A stretch of 19,998 nt of DNA, taken from positions 1-19,998 of the forward strand of contig JAUVNV010000012.1 of assembly GCA_030599515.1 (NCBI GenBank), read 5' to 3'. Origin of the DNA: Acidimicrobiia bacterium. Its GTDB lineage: Bacteria; Actinomycetota; Acidimicrobiia; Spongiisociales; UBA5794. A program made the position numbers and the translations under genes. Of the stretch, positions 8,102-14,758 are shown one piece after another. Position 1 is the first letter of the stretch; every line of letters starts with the position of its first letter. The notes under the pieces are model-generated. The model did not search any database, had not been told where the DNA came from, and saw only the letters and a program-made list of their open reading frames with translations.

Positions 8102-10876
8102 GGTGCTCTCCTGGGCTCCGACGAGCGCTCGCCTCGGTGCAACGGCTGATTCCATGGGACCTGTCCCAACCGTACCCCGCCTGCGGATGGCCTTCTCCGT
8201 CTCGATAACAGCCAGCACGATGAGGGCAAGGCCGATCGAGATGAGCCACTCATAGCCGGTGAGCGCTTGGGTCATCAGGAACCGCTGCAGGAGGCTCCAC
8301 TCCGTTGCAACGAGCGTGAACACCGCCGGGATGCTGAGAATGCCCAGTGCCTTGAGGATCGGGGCGTTGAGTCCGGAGCTTGGATCCCGACGGAGCACGA
8401 GGCCGCTGAACAGCGTGCCGATCGACATGACCACGAATGCCATCGTCATCGAGGCAGTCGCCTCCGTGGCGCTCGGTGTGTCGGGGCCGAAGAGCAGGGG
8501 CGTGAGAGTCACCAGGAACAACGCACTTCCGTACGTGCCCCAGCGAACCATCTCCGATCGGTTCGCGAGAACAACGCTGGGGTCCCGCGGCGGCCGCTCC
8601 ATCAGGCCCGGATCGACTCCTTCGAGAATGATCACGATCACGGGAACACCTGCGATCAGGAAGTTGATGAAGAGGACCATAATCGGAGTGAGCGCAACAC
8701 CCGACGCGATGTTGAAGATGCTCGCGGCAAGGAACAAGAGCACCAGCGACAGCAGCTGCGACATCTGGTACCGCACGTAGAGGGCGATCTTCTGATAGAT
8801 GCTCCGTCCCAATTCAACGGCGTGGACGAGGGTGCCGAAGTTGTCGTCGGTGAGAATCATCTTTGCGGCCTGCTTGGTGACCTCGCTGCCGCTCCCCATC
8901 GCCACACCGATGTCGGCCTGCTTCAGCGCCGCAGCGTCGTTGACCGCGTCCCCGGTCATGGCCACGACCAGCCCTTGGCTCTGCATGAGTTGCACAAGCC
9001 GGAGTTTGTCGTCGGGAGCTACCCGTCCGAAGACATGGAGGTTGGGTAGTCGCTCGAGGACCTCCTCGTCGGAGAGGCTGCGGAACTCGGTACCGCTGAT
9101 CGCTCCTGAACCGAGACCAAGATCCTTCCCGATCGCAAGCGCCGTGGTCGCATGATCCCCGGTGATCATCCGCACGTCGATGCCGGCCTCGGACGCGATG
9201 GCGACCGCTTCCTTCGCGGAGGGGCGGAGCGGGTCGATGATTCCGATGAGCGCGCCGAATCGGAGACGCTCGACAAAGGCCATCGGATCGTTCATCGCTG
9301 CGGCCACGTCGGCCTCGTCGATGAAGCGTGCGGCGAACGACAGCACGCGTAGACCTTCGCTTGCCATCCTGTCGTTCGCCGCGTCGATCTCCTCGCGAGC
9401 CGCCGCGTCGAGCACCGTCGACGATCCTTCCGGCCCGGCGGCTTCGGTGCAGCGAGCGAGCACCACGTCCGGTGCTCCTTTGACGAGCATCACGGTCCGA
9501 GTCTCGCCACGGATGGGCAGGTGGTGAACCGTCGCCATGAACTTGTAGGCAGAGTCGAACGGGACCTCAGCCTCTCTTGGATATGTCCGTCTCGTCTCCT
9601 CGGCATCGACGCCGAGCTTGGCTGCGAGCACAACGAGGGCGGCTTCGGTTGGATCGCCAATGACGGCGCCGTCGTCACTGACCGTCGCGTCACTGTCGAG
9701 GGCGAGACCGTACGCGAGTGGCGTCAGGTCAGGCGTGGCAGCACCTGCAACGCCCAGGATCGAACCATGCTTGTCGTACCCAACCCCTTCGACCGTGAGC
9801 CACTGCTGATTCGTGTAGACGAGGTGAACCGTCATCTCGTTCATCGTCAGCGTGCCGGTCTTGTCCGTGTTGATCGCACTGGTGGAGCCAAGGGTCTCGA
9901 CATCGGTGAGGTTCTTGACCACTGCTTTCGCCTCGGCGAGTTGCTTCGAGCCGTACGCGAGCATCGCCTGGACGAAAGTCGGAAGGCCGGTCGGAATGGC
10001 GGAGATCGCCATGGCCGTGCCGAGAAGCAGCAACTCGCTGGTCTCCAGCCCTCGAGCTGCACCGATTGCGATAATGACCGCCACCGCACCCCAGGCGATG
10101 AAGCCAAGGATCTTCGTCAACGAGTCCAACTCCCGCTGGAGCGGTGACCGCTTCCGTTTCACCGATTCCAGCATGGAGGCGATCTGGCCCATCTCCGTGG
10201 CCATGCCCGTAGCGGTCACGACGATCGTGCCCGAGCCCCGGGTGACCGAAGTGTTCTGATAGAGCATGCACAGACGGTCCCCAAGGCCGATGTCCTCGTC
10301 CGGGAGGGCATCCGCATCCTTCGCAATGGGCTGGCTCTCCCCGGTGAGCGCCGCCTCCTGCACCTCGAGCGTCGCCGAGCGCAGGATGCGGCCGTCGGCA
10401 GGGACGATATCTCCCGCCTCCAGGTTCACGATGTCTCCGGGCACGAGGTCCGTTGCGGGGAGCAGTTCGAGCGTGCCGTCCCTGACGACGCGCGCCTGGG
10501 GAATCTGCATCTGAGCCAACGCGTCAACGGCCGCTTGCGCCGAGAGTTCCTGCCGCGAACCCATGACCACGTTCAGCAGCACCAGCGCGGCGACCAAGAT
10601 CGCCGTCGAGACCTCTCCGAGCAGGAAGCTGACGATGGCCACGATCAGCAGCATGAGATTCATCGGATCGACGACCTGGGCGAACGCGATCTTCCAGACG
10701 GACGGCGGCGCCTCCGCGTGGAGTTCGTTCGGTCCGTACTGGGCAAGGCGACTCTTCGCCTCAGACGCGGGGAGTCCCTCGACACGATTCGTCGACAGAT
10801 CCGCGACGGCGACATCGGGCGGGAGCGAGTACCAACGGGTGGTCGGGGATTCGGAAATCGGTGGGGAAGGCGTCAT
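8093..10876 (-). CDS. P2-type cation-transporting ATPase (HAD-IC), ion specificity unclear
   Basis: A 927-residue P-type ATPase of normal P2 length with about ten membrane segments. The domain order is intact: N-terminal cation-ATPase domain, actuator domain with TGES (178-181), phosphorylation motif DKTGT with Asp338, nucleotide-binding KGAPD, TGDH in the P domain, and the hinge GDAVND (642-647). The N-terminus (ADLSTNRVEGLPASEAKSRL) resembles Ca2+-ATPases such as PMR1 and SERCA. The transport site differs from those pumps: TM4 reads IPTGLP (294-299) where Ca2+ pumps have IPEGLP, and TM6 reads NFLIAG (738-743) where SERCA has NLVTDG. The acidic calcium ligands are thus missing, and a Ca2+ label would be unsafe. 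The start is supported by AGGATG upstream, within a palindrome. It is divergent from the pirin gene and convergent with the AI-2E-family gene. Confidence 0.92.
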   Translation of the reverse strand: MTPSPPISESPTTRWYSLPPDVAVADLSTNRVEGLPASEAKSRLAQYGPNELHAEAPPSVWKIAFAQVVDPMNLMLLIVAIVSFLLGEVSTAILVAALVLLNVVMGSRQELSAQAAVDALAQMQIPQARVVRDGTLELLPATDLVPGDIVNLEAGDIVPADGRILRSATLEVQEAALTGESQPIAKDADALPDEDIGLGDRLCMLYQNTSVTRGSGTIVVTATGMATEMGQIASMLESVKRKRSPLQRELDSLTKILGFIAWGAVAVIIAIGAARGLETSELLLLGTAMAISAIPTGLPTFVQAMLAYGSKQLAEAKAVVKNLTDVETLGSTSAINTDKTGTLTMNEMTVHLVYTNQQWLTVEGVGYDKHGSILGVAGAATPDLTPLAYGLALDSDATVSDDGAVIGDPTEAALVVLAAKLGVDAEETRRTYPREAEVPFDSAYKFMATVHHLPIRGETRTVMLVKGAPDVVLARCTEAAGPEGSSTVLDAAAREEIDAANDRMASEGLRVLSFAARFIDEADVAAAMNDPMAFVERLRFGALIGIIDPLRPSAKEAVAIASEAGIDVRMITGDHATTALAIGKDLGLGSGAISGTEFRSLSDEEVLERLPNLHVFGRVAPDDKLRLVQLMQSQGLVVAMTGDAVNDAAALKQADIGVAMGSGSEVTKQAAKMILTDDNFGTLVHAVELGRSIYQKIALYVRYQMSQLLSLVLLFLAASIFNIASGVALTPIMVLFINFLIAGVPVIVIILEGVDPGLMERPPRDPSVVLANRSEMVRWGTYGSALFLVTLTPLLFGPDTPSATEATASMTMAFVVMSIGTLFSGLVLRRDPSSGLNAPILKALGILSIPAVFTLVATEWSLLQRFLMTQALTGYEWLISIGLALIVLAVIETEKAIRRRGTVGTGPMESAVAPRRALVGAQESTTD

Positions 10877-10878
10877 GA

Positions 10879-10893
10879 GTGCATCCTATGCAC
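10879..10893. promoter_or_regulatory. Palindrome overlapping the ATPase ribosome-binding site
   Basis: GTGCAT-cct-ATGCAC is a perfect 6-bp inverted repeat with a 3-nt spacer, ending 2 nt upstream of the ATPase start codon. Read on the minus strand, the spacer is AGG and forms part of the putative ribosome site. It could be a protein operator, or an RNA hairpin limiting translation of the pump. Confidence 0.45.
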
Positions 10894-10900
10894 GGCGGTA

Positions 10901-10962
10901 GTTGAACCTCCGAGTGCCGTATGTGCCAAGGAATACGCCCCGCCACCACCCCGTTGAACCTC
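10901..10962. repeat. 10-bp direct repeat GTTGAACCTC, two copies, in the ATPase/pirin divergent spacer
   Basis: GTTGAACCTC occurs at 10901-10910 and again at 10953-10962, 52 bp apart (near five helical turns), both within the 108-nt divergent promoter region. Same-face spacing is compatible with a pair of activator or repressor sites. No known regulator motif is recognised. Confidence 0.4.
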
Positions 10963-10984
10963 TGCAGACCGAGATCGGAGCATC

Positions 10985-11971
10985 GTGCCCGCAGTATCCG
11001 TTGCCAACACACTCGCGCTCCCGCGCCTTGACTTCGTCGCGGCCCACGCACACGACCGTCCTGTGAAGTCTGTAACGACCGGTCCGACCGGCTTCGAGGG
11101 TGAAGGATTCCCGGTACGGCGCGCCTTCGGTGGGGTCGACCTCGCCGACACTGATCCGTTCATCCACCTCGACCAGATGGGCGAGGTGGAGTACGCCCCC
11201 GGCGAGCCGAAGGGCACGCCCTGGCATCCGCATCGAGGCTTCGAGACCGTCACGTACATGATCGACGGCACCCTCAGACATCAGGATTCGCACGGCGGTG
11301 GCGGTGTCATCACCGACGGAGACACCCAGTGGATGACCGCCGGATCGGGAATCCTGCACATCGAAGCACCACCCGAGGAGCTCGTCGTCAGCGGTGGCCT
11401 CTTCCATGGTTTCCAGTTGTGGGTGAACCTCCCGCGTTCGGACAAGTTCCTCGCTCCGCGCTACCAGGATCTTCGTGCGGACAGCGTGACGCTCCTGACC
11501 ACACATGACGGTGGAGTCTTGATCAGGCTGATCGCCGGTGATCTGGCCGGCCATCATGGGCCGGGTTCGACACACACGCCGATCACGATGTTCCACGCCA
11601 CACTGTCTCCGGGCGCCCGCCTTCAGGTCCCGTGGCCACAAGAATTCAACGCCCTGGCATACGTGCTGAACGGAAGCGGCAGCTTCGGATCGGAACGTCG
11701 TCCGGCCCGAATGGGGAATCTCGCCGTTTTCGGATCCGGGGACACGATCACGATCAGCGCGGACGAACAGCAGGAGACCCGCAGCCCGAAAATGGATGTG
11801 TTGGTGCTCGGTGGACTCCCCATACGCGAGCCGATCGCGTGGGCAGGTCCGTTTGTGATGAACACTCGCGCCGAACTGGTCCAGGCCTATGAGGACTACC
11901 AGGCGGGCCGTCTCGGCCAGATCCCCCACGACGGAATCGGGAACGAGAAATCGCCGGTCACCACTCCATAG
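10985..11971 (+). CDS. Pirin family protein (bicupin)
   Basis: A 328-residue cupin protein of the pirin family. The start is GTG at 10985, preceded by GGAG at a suitable distance; no in-frame ATG lies near the N-terminus. The N-terminal cupin contains the whole metal-site pattern: HPHRGFET (His81, His83) and GSGILHIEAP (His125, Glu127), matching the His/His/His/Glu iron site of human pirin and bacterial YhhW. The C-terminal cupin (about 175-290) carries the usual PITMFHATLSPGA and NALAYVLNGSG segments and a typical GLPIREPIAWAGPFVMN ending. Bacterial pirins include quercetin dioxygenases and redox-responsive modulators; the substrate or partner here is unknown. It may be stress-linked given the nearby catalase, but it stands alone between a divergent and a convergent gene. 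Confidence 0.93.
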   Translation: MPAVSVANTLALPRLDFVAAHAHDRPVKSVTTGPTGFEGEGFPVRRAFGGVDLADTDPFIHLDQMGEVEYAPGEPKGTPWHPHRGFETVTYMIDGTLRHQDSHGGGGVITDGDTQWMTAGSGILHIEAPPEELVVSGGLFHGFQLWVNLPRSDKFLAPRYQDLRADSVTLLTTHDGGVLIRLIAGDLAGHHGPGSTHTPITMFHATLSPGARLQVPWPQEFNALAYVLNGSGSFGSERRPARMGNLAVFGSGDTITISADEQQETRSPKMDVLVLGGLPIREPIAWAGPFVMNTRAELVQAYEDYQAGRLGQIPHDGIGNEKSPVTTP

Positions 11972-12165
11972 AAGAACGCCCCTCTTCCCCGATCAACCCG
12001 GAACGCGAGAACGCCACCCGGGAGTCCTGGGAAGGAGGGAGGAGGGTGGCGATCTCTGGCTTGGAGGCTTGACATGAAGTATGCCAGAGGCGTCTGAGAG
12101 TGACCTGAAGGCACCATGAGAACCGGATGAGAGGTGTCAGATGCCTCCAGGAGCCAGACGCGGCA

Positions 12166-12213
12166 GAGCGTCAATCCGTCTCCCTGGAGGAAGGGGAGAA
12201 CGGGTTGACGCTC
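12166..12213. other. Long imperfect hairpin
   Basis: The left arm starts GAGCGTCAATCCGT and the right arm ends ACGGGTTGACGCTC. Nine outer base pairs are perfect, followed by one G-U wobble, CCGT pairing, a one-base bulge and CTCCC/GGGAG pairing, with a short loop around TGGAGGAA. About 19 pairs in total. It could be a transcription terminator stem without a T-tract, part of a structured RNA, or an intergenic palindromic repeat unit. Confidence 0.5.
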
Positions 12214-12320
12214 ACGCCTAGGACATCGCCTCAGAAGGCACGGAGGTCGATGCATCTGTTGTGCAAATTGAACACGCCGTCGTCACTGATTGTTCCCAAG
12301 TACCGACAACCGACAACACC

Positions 12321-12333
12321 CCGGCGAAGCCGG
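12321..12333 (-). terminator. Candidate catalase terminator hairpin
   Basis: CCGGC-gaa-GCCGG lies 5 nt beyond the catalase stop codon and forms a short, very stable GC stem with a 3-nt loop. On the minus strand it is followed by GGTGTTGT rather than a true T-tract, so efficiency is uncertain. Confidence 0.4.
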
Positions 12334-12337
12334 CGCC

Positions 12338-13834
12338 TCAGGACGTCGCTGCCACCAACTCCTCCTGGCTCAGAACTGCCAAGCGTGCCACTTCGGTCGC
12401 ATCAATGCCGATCGCCTCGGCCACACGGGTCCCGTAGTCGGGATCCACACGGTAGAACAGGGCGGCCTGACGAAGCTGGATCCGCTCCTGAGCTCCACCG
12501 AGATGGCCCGCTATGTTGGAGATCAGGTGATCCCGGTCGGTGTCGTCCATCACATCGGAGTACAAAGAGCGTGGTTGCTCGTAGTCGTCGTTCGGGTGGG
12601 TGTAGTCGAACCGTCCGGCCTCACCCGTGACCGCCACACCCGGCTCCGCAGCGGTGGCATCGGGGACCGGTCCGCCGAAGGTGTTCGGGTAGTAGTTGGG
12701 GCCGCCTCCCTGATTGCCGTCGGTCCGCATGGACCCGTCGCGCTCGTAGGTGTGGGCGGCGGTTCCTTTCGGCTGGTTGACCGGGATCAGAGCGTGGTTC
12801 GTTCCGAGGCGATGGCGGTGCGTGTCCGGGTACGAGAAGAGACGACCCTGGAGCATCTTGTCGGGAGACGCGGCGACCCCCGGGACGAACGATCCGGGGC
12901 TGAACGCGGCCTGTTCGACCTCGGCAAAGTAGTTCTCCGGGTTCCGGTTCAACACCATCTTGCCGAACGGGATGAGCGGGTAGTCCGAGTGCGGCCAGAC
13001 CTTCGTGATGTCGAACGGATCGTATCGGTAGTCGGCCGCATCGGCTTCGTTCATGATCTGCACGTTGACGGTCCACGACGGGTGGTCGCCGTTCGCGATC
13101 GCTCCATACAGATCACCGGTCGCCTGATCCGGATCGCTCGACGCCAGGGCCGCTGCCTCCGGTCCGGTCAACGTCTCGTTGCCCTGATCGGTCTTGAAGT
13201 GGAGCTTGATCCAGTAGCGGTCGGTATCGGTGTACCAGAGGTAGGTGTGACTCGTGTAGCCGTTCATGAATCGGTACGACTTGGGTGTTCCCCGGTCGGA
13301 GAACAGGATCGTGACCTGATGCAGGGACTCGGGCGTCAGGGACAGGAAGTCCCAGAACATGTCCGGGTCCTTGAGGTTCGTCGCCGGATTGCGCTTCTGG
13401 GTGTGGATGAAGTCCGGAAACTTCAGCGGGTCGCGAATGAAGAAGACCGGCGTGTTGTTGCCGACCATCTCGTAGTTGCCATCCTCCGTGTAGAACTTCA
13501 CGGCGAATCCTCGCGGATCTCGTTCCGAGTCGGCGGAACCCTTCTCCCCGCCGACGGTGGAGAAACGGACGAAGAGGTCTGTCCGTTTGCCGACTTCGGA
13601 GAGGAAGGCGGCTTTGGTGTACTGCGATACGTCCGCGGTCACCTCGAAGTACCCGTAGGCACCGGCGCCTTTCGCGTGGACGACTCGCTCGGGGATGCGC
13701 TCACGGTCGAAGTGCGCCAACTTGTCGAGCAGATGCGTGTCCTGCATGAGGACGGGGCCATCGGTTCCGGCGGTCATCGTGTTCTGATCGTCGGCAACGG
13801 GGCGTCCAAAGGTATTGGTCAGCTTGTCGGGCAT
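12338..13834 (-). CDS. katA: Monofunctional haem catalase (small-subunit type)
   Basis: A 498-residue cytoplasmic catalase disproportionating H2O2 to water and oxygen. The length fits small-subunit catalases. The active-site signature FDRERIPERVVHAKGAGAYG contains the distal His53, VGNNTPVFFIRD supplies Asn126, and the proximal haem-ligand motif RLFSYPDTHRHRLG supplies Tyr335. The flexible N-terminus (TNTFGRPVADDQNTMTAG) and NADPH-type fold regions are normal. The start is certain: AGGAGGA (13838-13844) stands just upstream of the ATG. It is divergently transcribed from a Fur-family regulator, with a PerR-box-like palindrome in the 90-nt gap. The arrangement parallels regulator/catalase pairs such as CatR-CatA of Streptomyces and implies induction by peroxide. 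The symbol is given by family; clade assignment was not attempted. Confidence 0.96.
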   Translation of the reverse strand: MPDKLTNTFGRPVADDQNTMTAGTDGPVLMQDTHLLDKLAHFDRERIPERVVHAKGAGAYGYFEVTADVSQYTKAAFLSEVGKRTDLFVRFSTVGGEKGSADSERDPRGFAVKFYTEDGNYEMVGNNTPVFFIRDPLKFPDFIHTQKRNPATNLKDPDMFWDFLSLTPESLHQVTILFSDRGTPKSYRFMNGYTSHTYLWYTDTDRYWIKLHFKTDQGNETLTGPEAAALASSDPDQATGDLYGAIANGDHPSWTVNVQIMNEADAADYRYDPFDITKVWPHSDYPLIPFGKMVLNRNPENYFAEVEQAAFSPGSFVPGVAASPDKMLQGRLFSYPDTHRHRLGTNHALIPVNQPKGTAAHTYERDGSMRTDGNQGGGPNYYPNTFGGPVPDATAAEPGVAVTGEAGRFDYTHPNDDYEQPRSLYSDVMDDTDRDHLISNIAGHLGGAQERIQLRQAALFYRVDPDYGTRVAEAIGIDATEVARLAVLSQEELVAATS

Positions 13835-13879
13835 GGGTCCTCCTCGAGCGGGCGAGTGTGCAGATTTCGGGTTCTCTGT

Positions 13880-13894
13880 TTAGACTAGTTCCAA
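13880..13894. promoter_or_regulatory. PerR/Fur-box-like operator between catalase and regulator
   Basis: TTAGACTAGTTCCAA agrees with the Bacillus PerR box TTAGAATNATTCTAA at 11 of 14 fixed positions and keeps the TTnGA...TCnAA symmetry. It lies 45 nt upstream of the catalase start and 30 nt upstream of the regulator start. TAGACT inside it could serve as a -10 element for the regulator. A bound repressor could therefore control both genes, including its own. The match is by eye; binding is inferred. Confidence 0.65.
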
Positions 13895-13924
13895 AGTAGT
13901 ACGTCTGTCCACCGGAATGGGACC

Positions 13925-14344
13925 ATGCCTGCAGTCAACACTTCTCAGGTGATCCGCGGCACCGGACTCAGGGCAACCAAGCCGAGGATCCTGGTCTACG
14001 GCCTCCTCCGGGACGCCGGGGGCCACCGCACGGCCGACGAGGTCGCCGGAATGGTCGCCGACAGCGGGCGGCGTCTGCCCCGTGCCTCGATCTACAACGT
14101 GCTCGAAGATCTGTCCCGTGTCGACCTCGTCATGCGAGCAGATCGAGGACCCGGCTCCGCGATCTACGAAGTGGCCGACACGTGGCACCACCACTTCGTG
14201 TGCCGGGAATGTGGACGGGTAACGGACGTGCCGTGTGCGATCGGGTCGAAGCCGTGTCTCGACGCGGATGTTCCGGGCGCCGTCATCGACGAAGCTCAGA
14301 TCATCTTCCGCGGTATCTGTGCATCCTGCACCGATCGGAACTGA
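13925..14344 (+). CDS. Fur family transcriptional regulator, PerR/CatR-like
   Basis: A 139-residue Fur-superfamily repressor. The N-terminal winged helix (about 10-80) has LRATKPRILVYGLL, HRTADEVAGMV and the recognition-helix region RASIYNVLEDL. The C-terminal dimerisation domain has WHHHFVCRECGRVTDV, with the His cluster 88-90 and structural-zinc Cys93/Cys96; the second zinc pair is Cys132/Cys135 (CASC). This four-Cys zinc site with the neighbouring His cluster is standard for PerR and Fur. Gene position, head-to-head with a catalase and sharing a PerR-box-like site, argues for peroxide sensing by metal-catalysed His oxidation rather than iron homeostasis. PerR and Fur cannot be separated by sequence alone here. 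The ribosome site is weak (GGGA close to ATG), and the start is set by family length. Confidence 0.92.
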   Translation: MPAVNTSQVIRGTGLRATKPRILVYGLLRDAGGHRTADEVAGMVADSGRRLPRASIYNVLEDLSRVDLVMRADRGPGSAIYEVADTWHHHFVCRECGRVTDVPCAIGSKPCLDADVPGAVIDEAQIIFRGICASCTDRN

Positions 14345-14364
14345 TCGGTCCAACGCGAACGGTG

Positions 14365-14556
14365 TCAGGCCGGGCTTTCGCTCGGTCGACGCTCGCGGCT
14401 CGCACCGTACTGCATGCGTTCGAGTCGTGCCCGGATCTGCTCAGGATCGTCGCTGCTCACCCGCGTCGACGCTCCGACGCGACGCAGCCGGTCCGTCGTA
14501 CGCTCCCGATGACGCTCCTCCTCTTCTTCGCGACTTCGGGATCGAGAGGACCACAT
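14365..14556 (-). CDS. Small, highly charged hypothetical protein
   Basis: A 63-residue frame starting MWSSRSRSREEEEERHRERT and ending near QYGASRERRPSESPA. I do not recognise a family. In favour of a real gene: GGGGAG lies 7 nt before the ATG; the frame ends 21 nt from the convergent regulator stop, filling what would otherwise be a gap of over 400 nt; and the middle (SDDPEQIRARLERMQYGA) reads as an amphipathic helix rather than random GC-rich translation. Composition is about half Arg/Glu/Ser, so it is likely helical and cytoplasmic, perhaps nucleic-acid or ribosome associated. Against: it is short and low in complexity at the N-terminus. Only conservation in relatives can decide. Confidence 0.45.
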   Translation of the reverse strand: MWSSRSRSREEEEERHRERTTDRLRRVGASTRVSSDDPEQIRARLERMQYGASRERRPSESPA

Positions 14557-14758
14557 CAGCGTGCTCCCCGGGTCATGTTGGCGACACTCTCACTGTCATT
14601 CACAACCACATACATCGGCCGATGTTCCGAGTCCACGAGACACAACCCGTCGAGTTCCGAACGAACTAGTCATTCCCGACCTCTGCGGCTTCGATTGCCG
14701 CTCCGCCTAGCCGCTAACCTCAGGTCTCGCACGATCCCCTCACCGGAAAGGGTTCCCC
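14557..14758. promoter_or_regulatory. Upstream region of the GS-like operon, with a 14-bp perfect palindrome at 14612-14625
   Basis: This 202-nt divergent spacer must carry the promoter of the GS-like/SDR pair. It contains ACATCGGCCGATGT (14612-14625), a perfect 14-bp palindrome 134 nt upstream of the GTG start, suitable as a dimer-binding operator. TTGCCG (14695-14700) and TAACCT (14715-14720) resemble promoter hexamers, but their 14-nt spacing is too short to be convincing. Confidence 0.4.

Larger units (their letters stand above)
11972..12337. other. 366-nt convergent intergenic region rich in stem-loops, no convincing gene
   Basis: Spacer between the pirin and catalase stop codons. Visible pairs include GAAGA/TCTTC at 11971-11987 just after the pirin stop, GCCACCC/GGGTGGC at 12013-12050, GCGTCTG/CAGACGC near 12090 and 12156, and the long hairpin at 12166-12213. 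A TTGACA hexamer lies at 12069-12074, but no good -10 follows at 16-18 nt. Open frames on both strands have no family resemblance and no clear ribosome site. This is unusually long for a tail-to-tail gap in this compact window, so it may hold terminators, a small RNA or a relic element. Confidence 0.5.

Noticed and set aside
12069..12097. TTGACA as a promoter for a small RNA in the convergent spacer
   Set aside because: The hexamer 17 nt downstream (GTCTGA) is not a credible -10, so the match is probably chance.
12091..12150. Thiamine-pyrophosphate riboswitch, suggested by a CTGAGAG string
   Set aside because: The other conserved TPP blocks are missing, and the position downstream of convergent genes makes a riboswitch implausible.
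11896..12255. 119-codon minus-strand frame in the pirin/catalase spacer
   Set aside because: It runs into the 3' end of the pirin gene in antisense and has no domain. Its middle coincides with the inverted repeats, so structure explains it better.
12290..13888. Long open frame (over 500 codons) on the plus strand opposite the catalase
   Set aside because: It is antisense to an unmistakable catalase with complete active-site motifs. Its translation is Arg/Val/Gly-rich with no family resemblance, the usual shadow of GC-rich codon bias.
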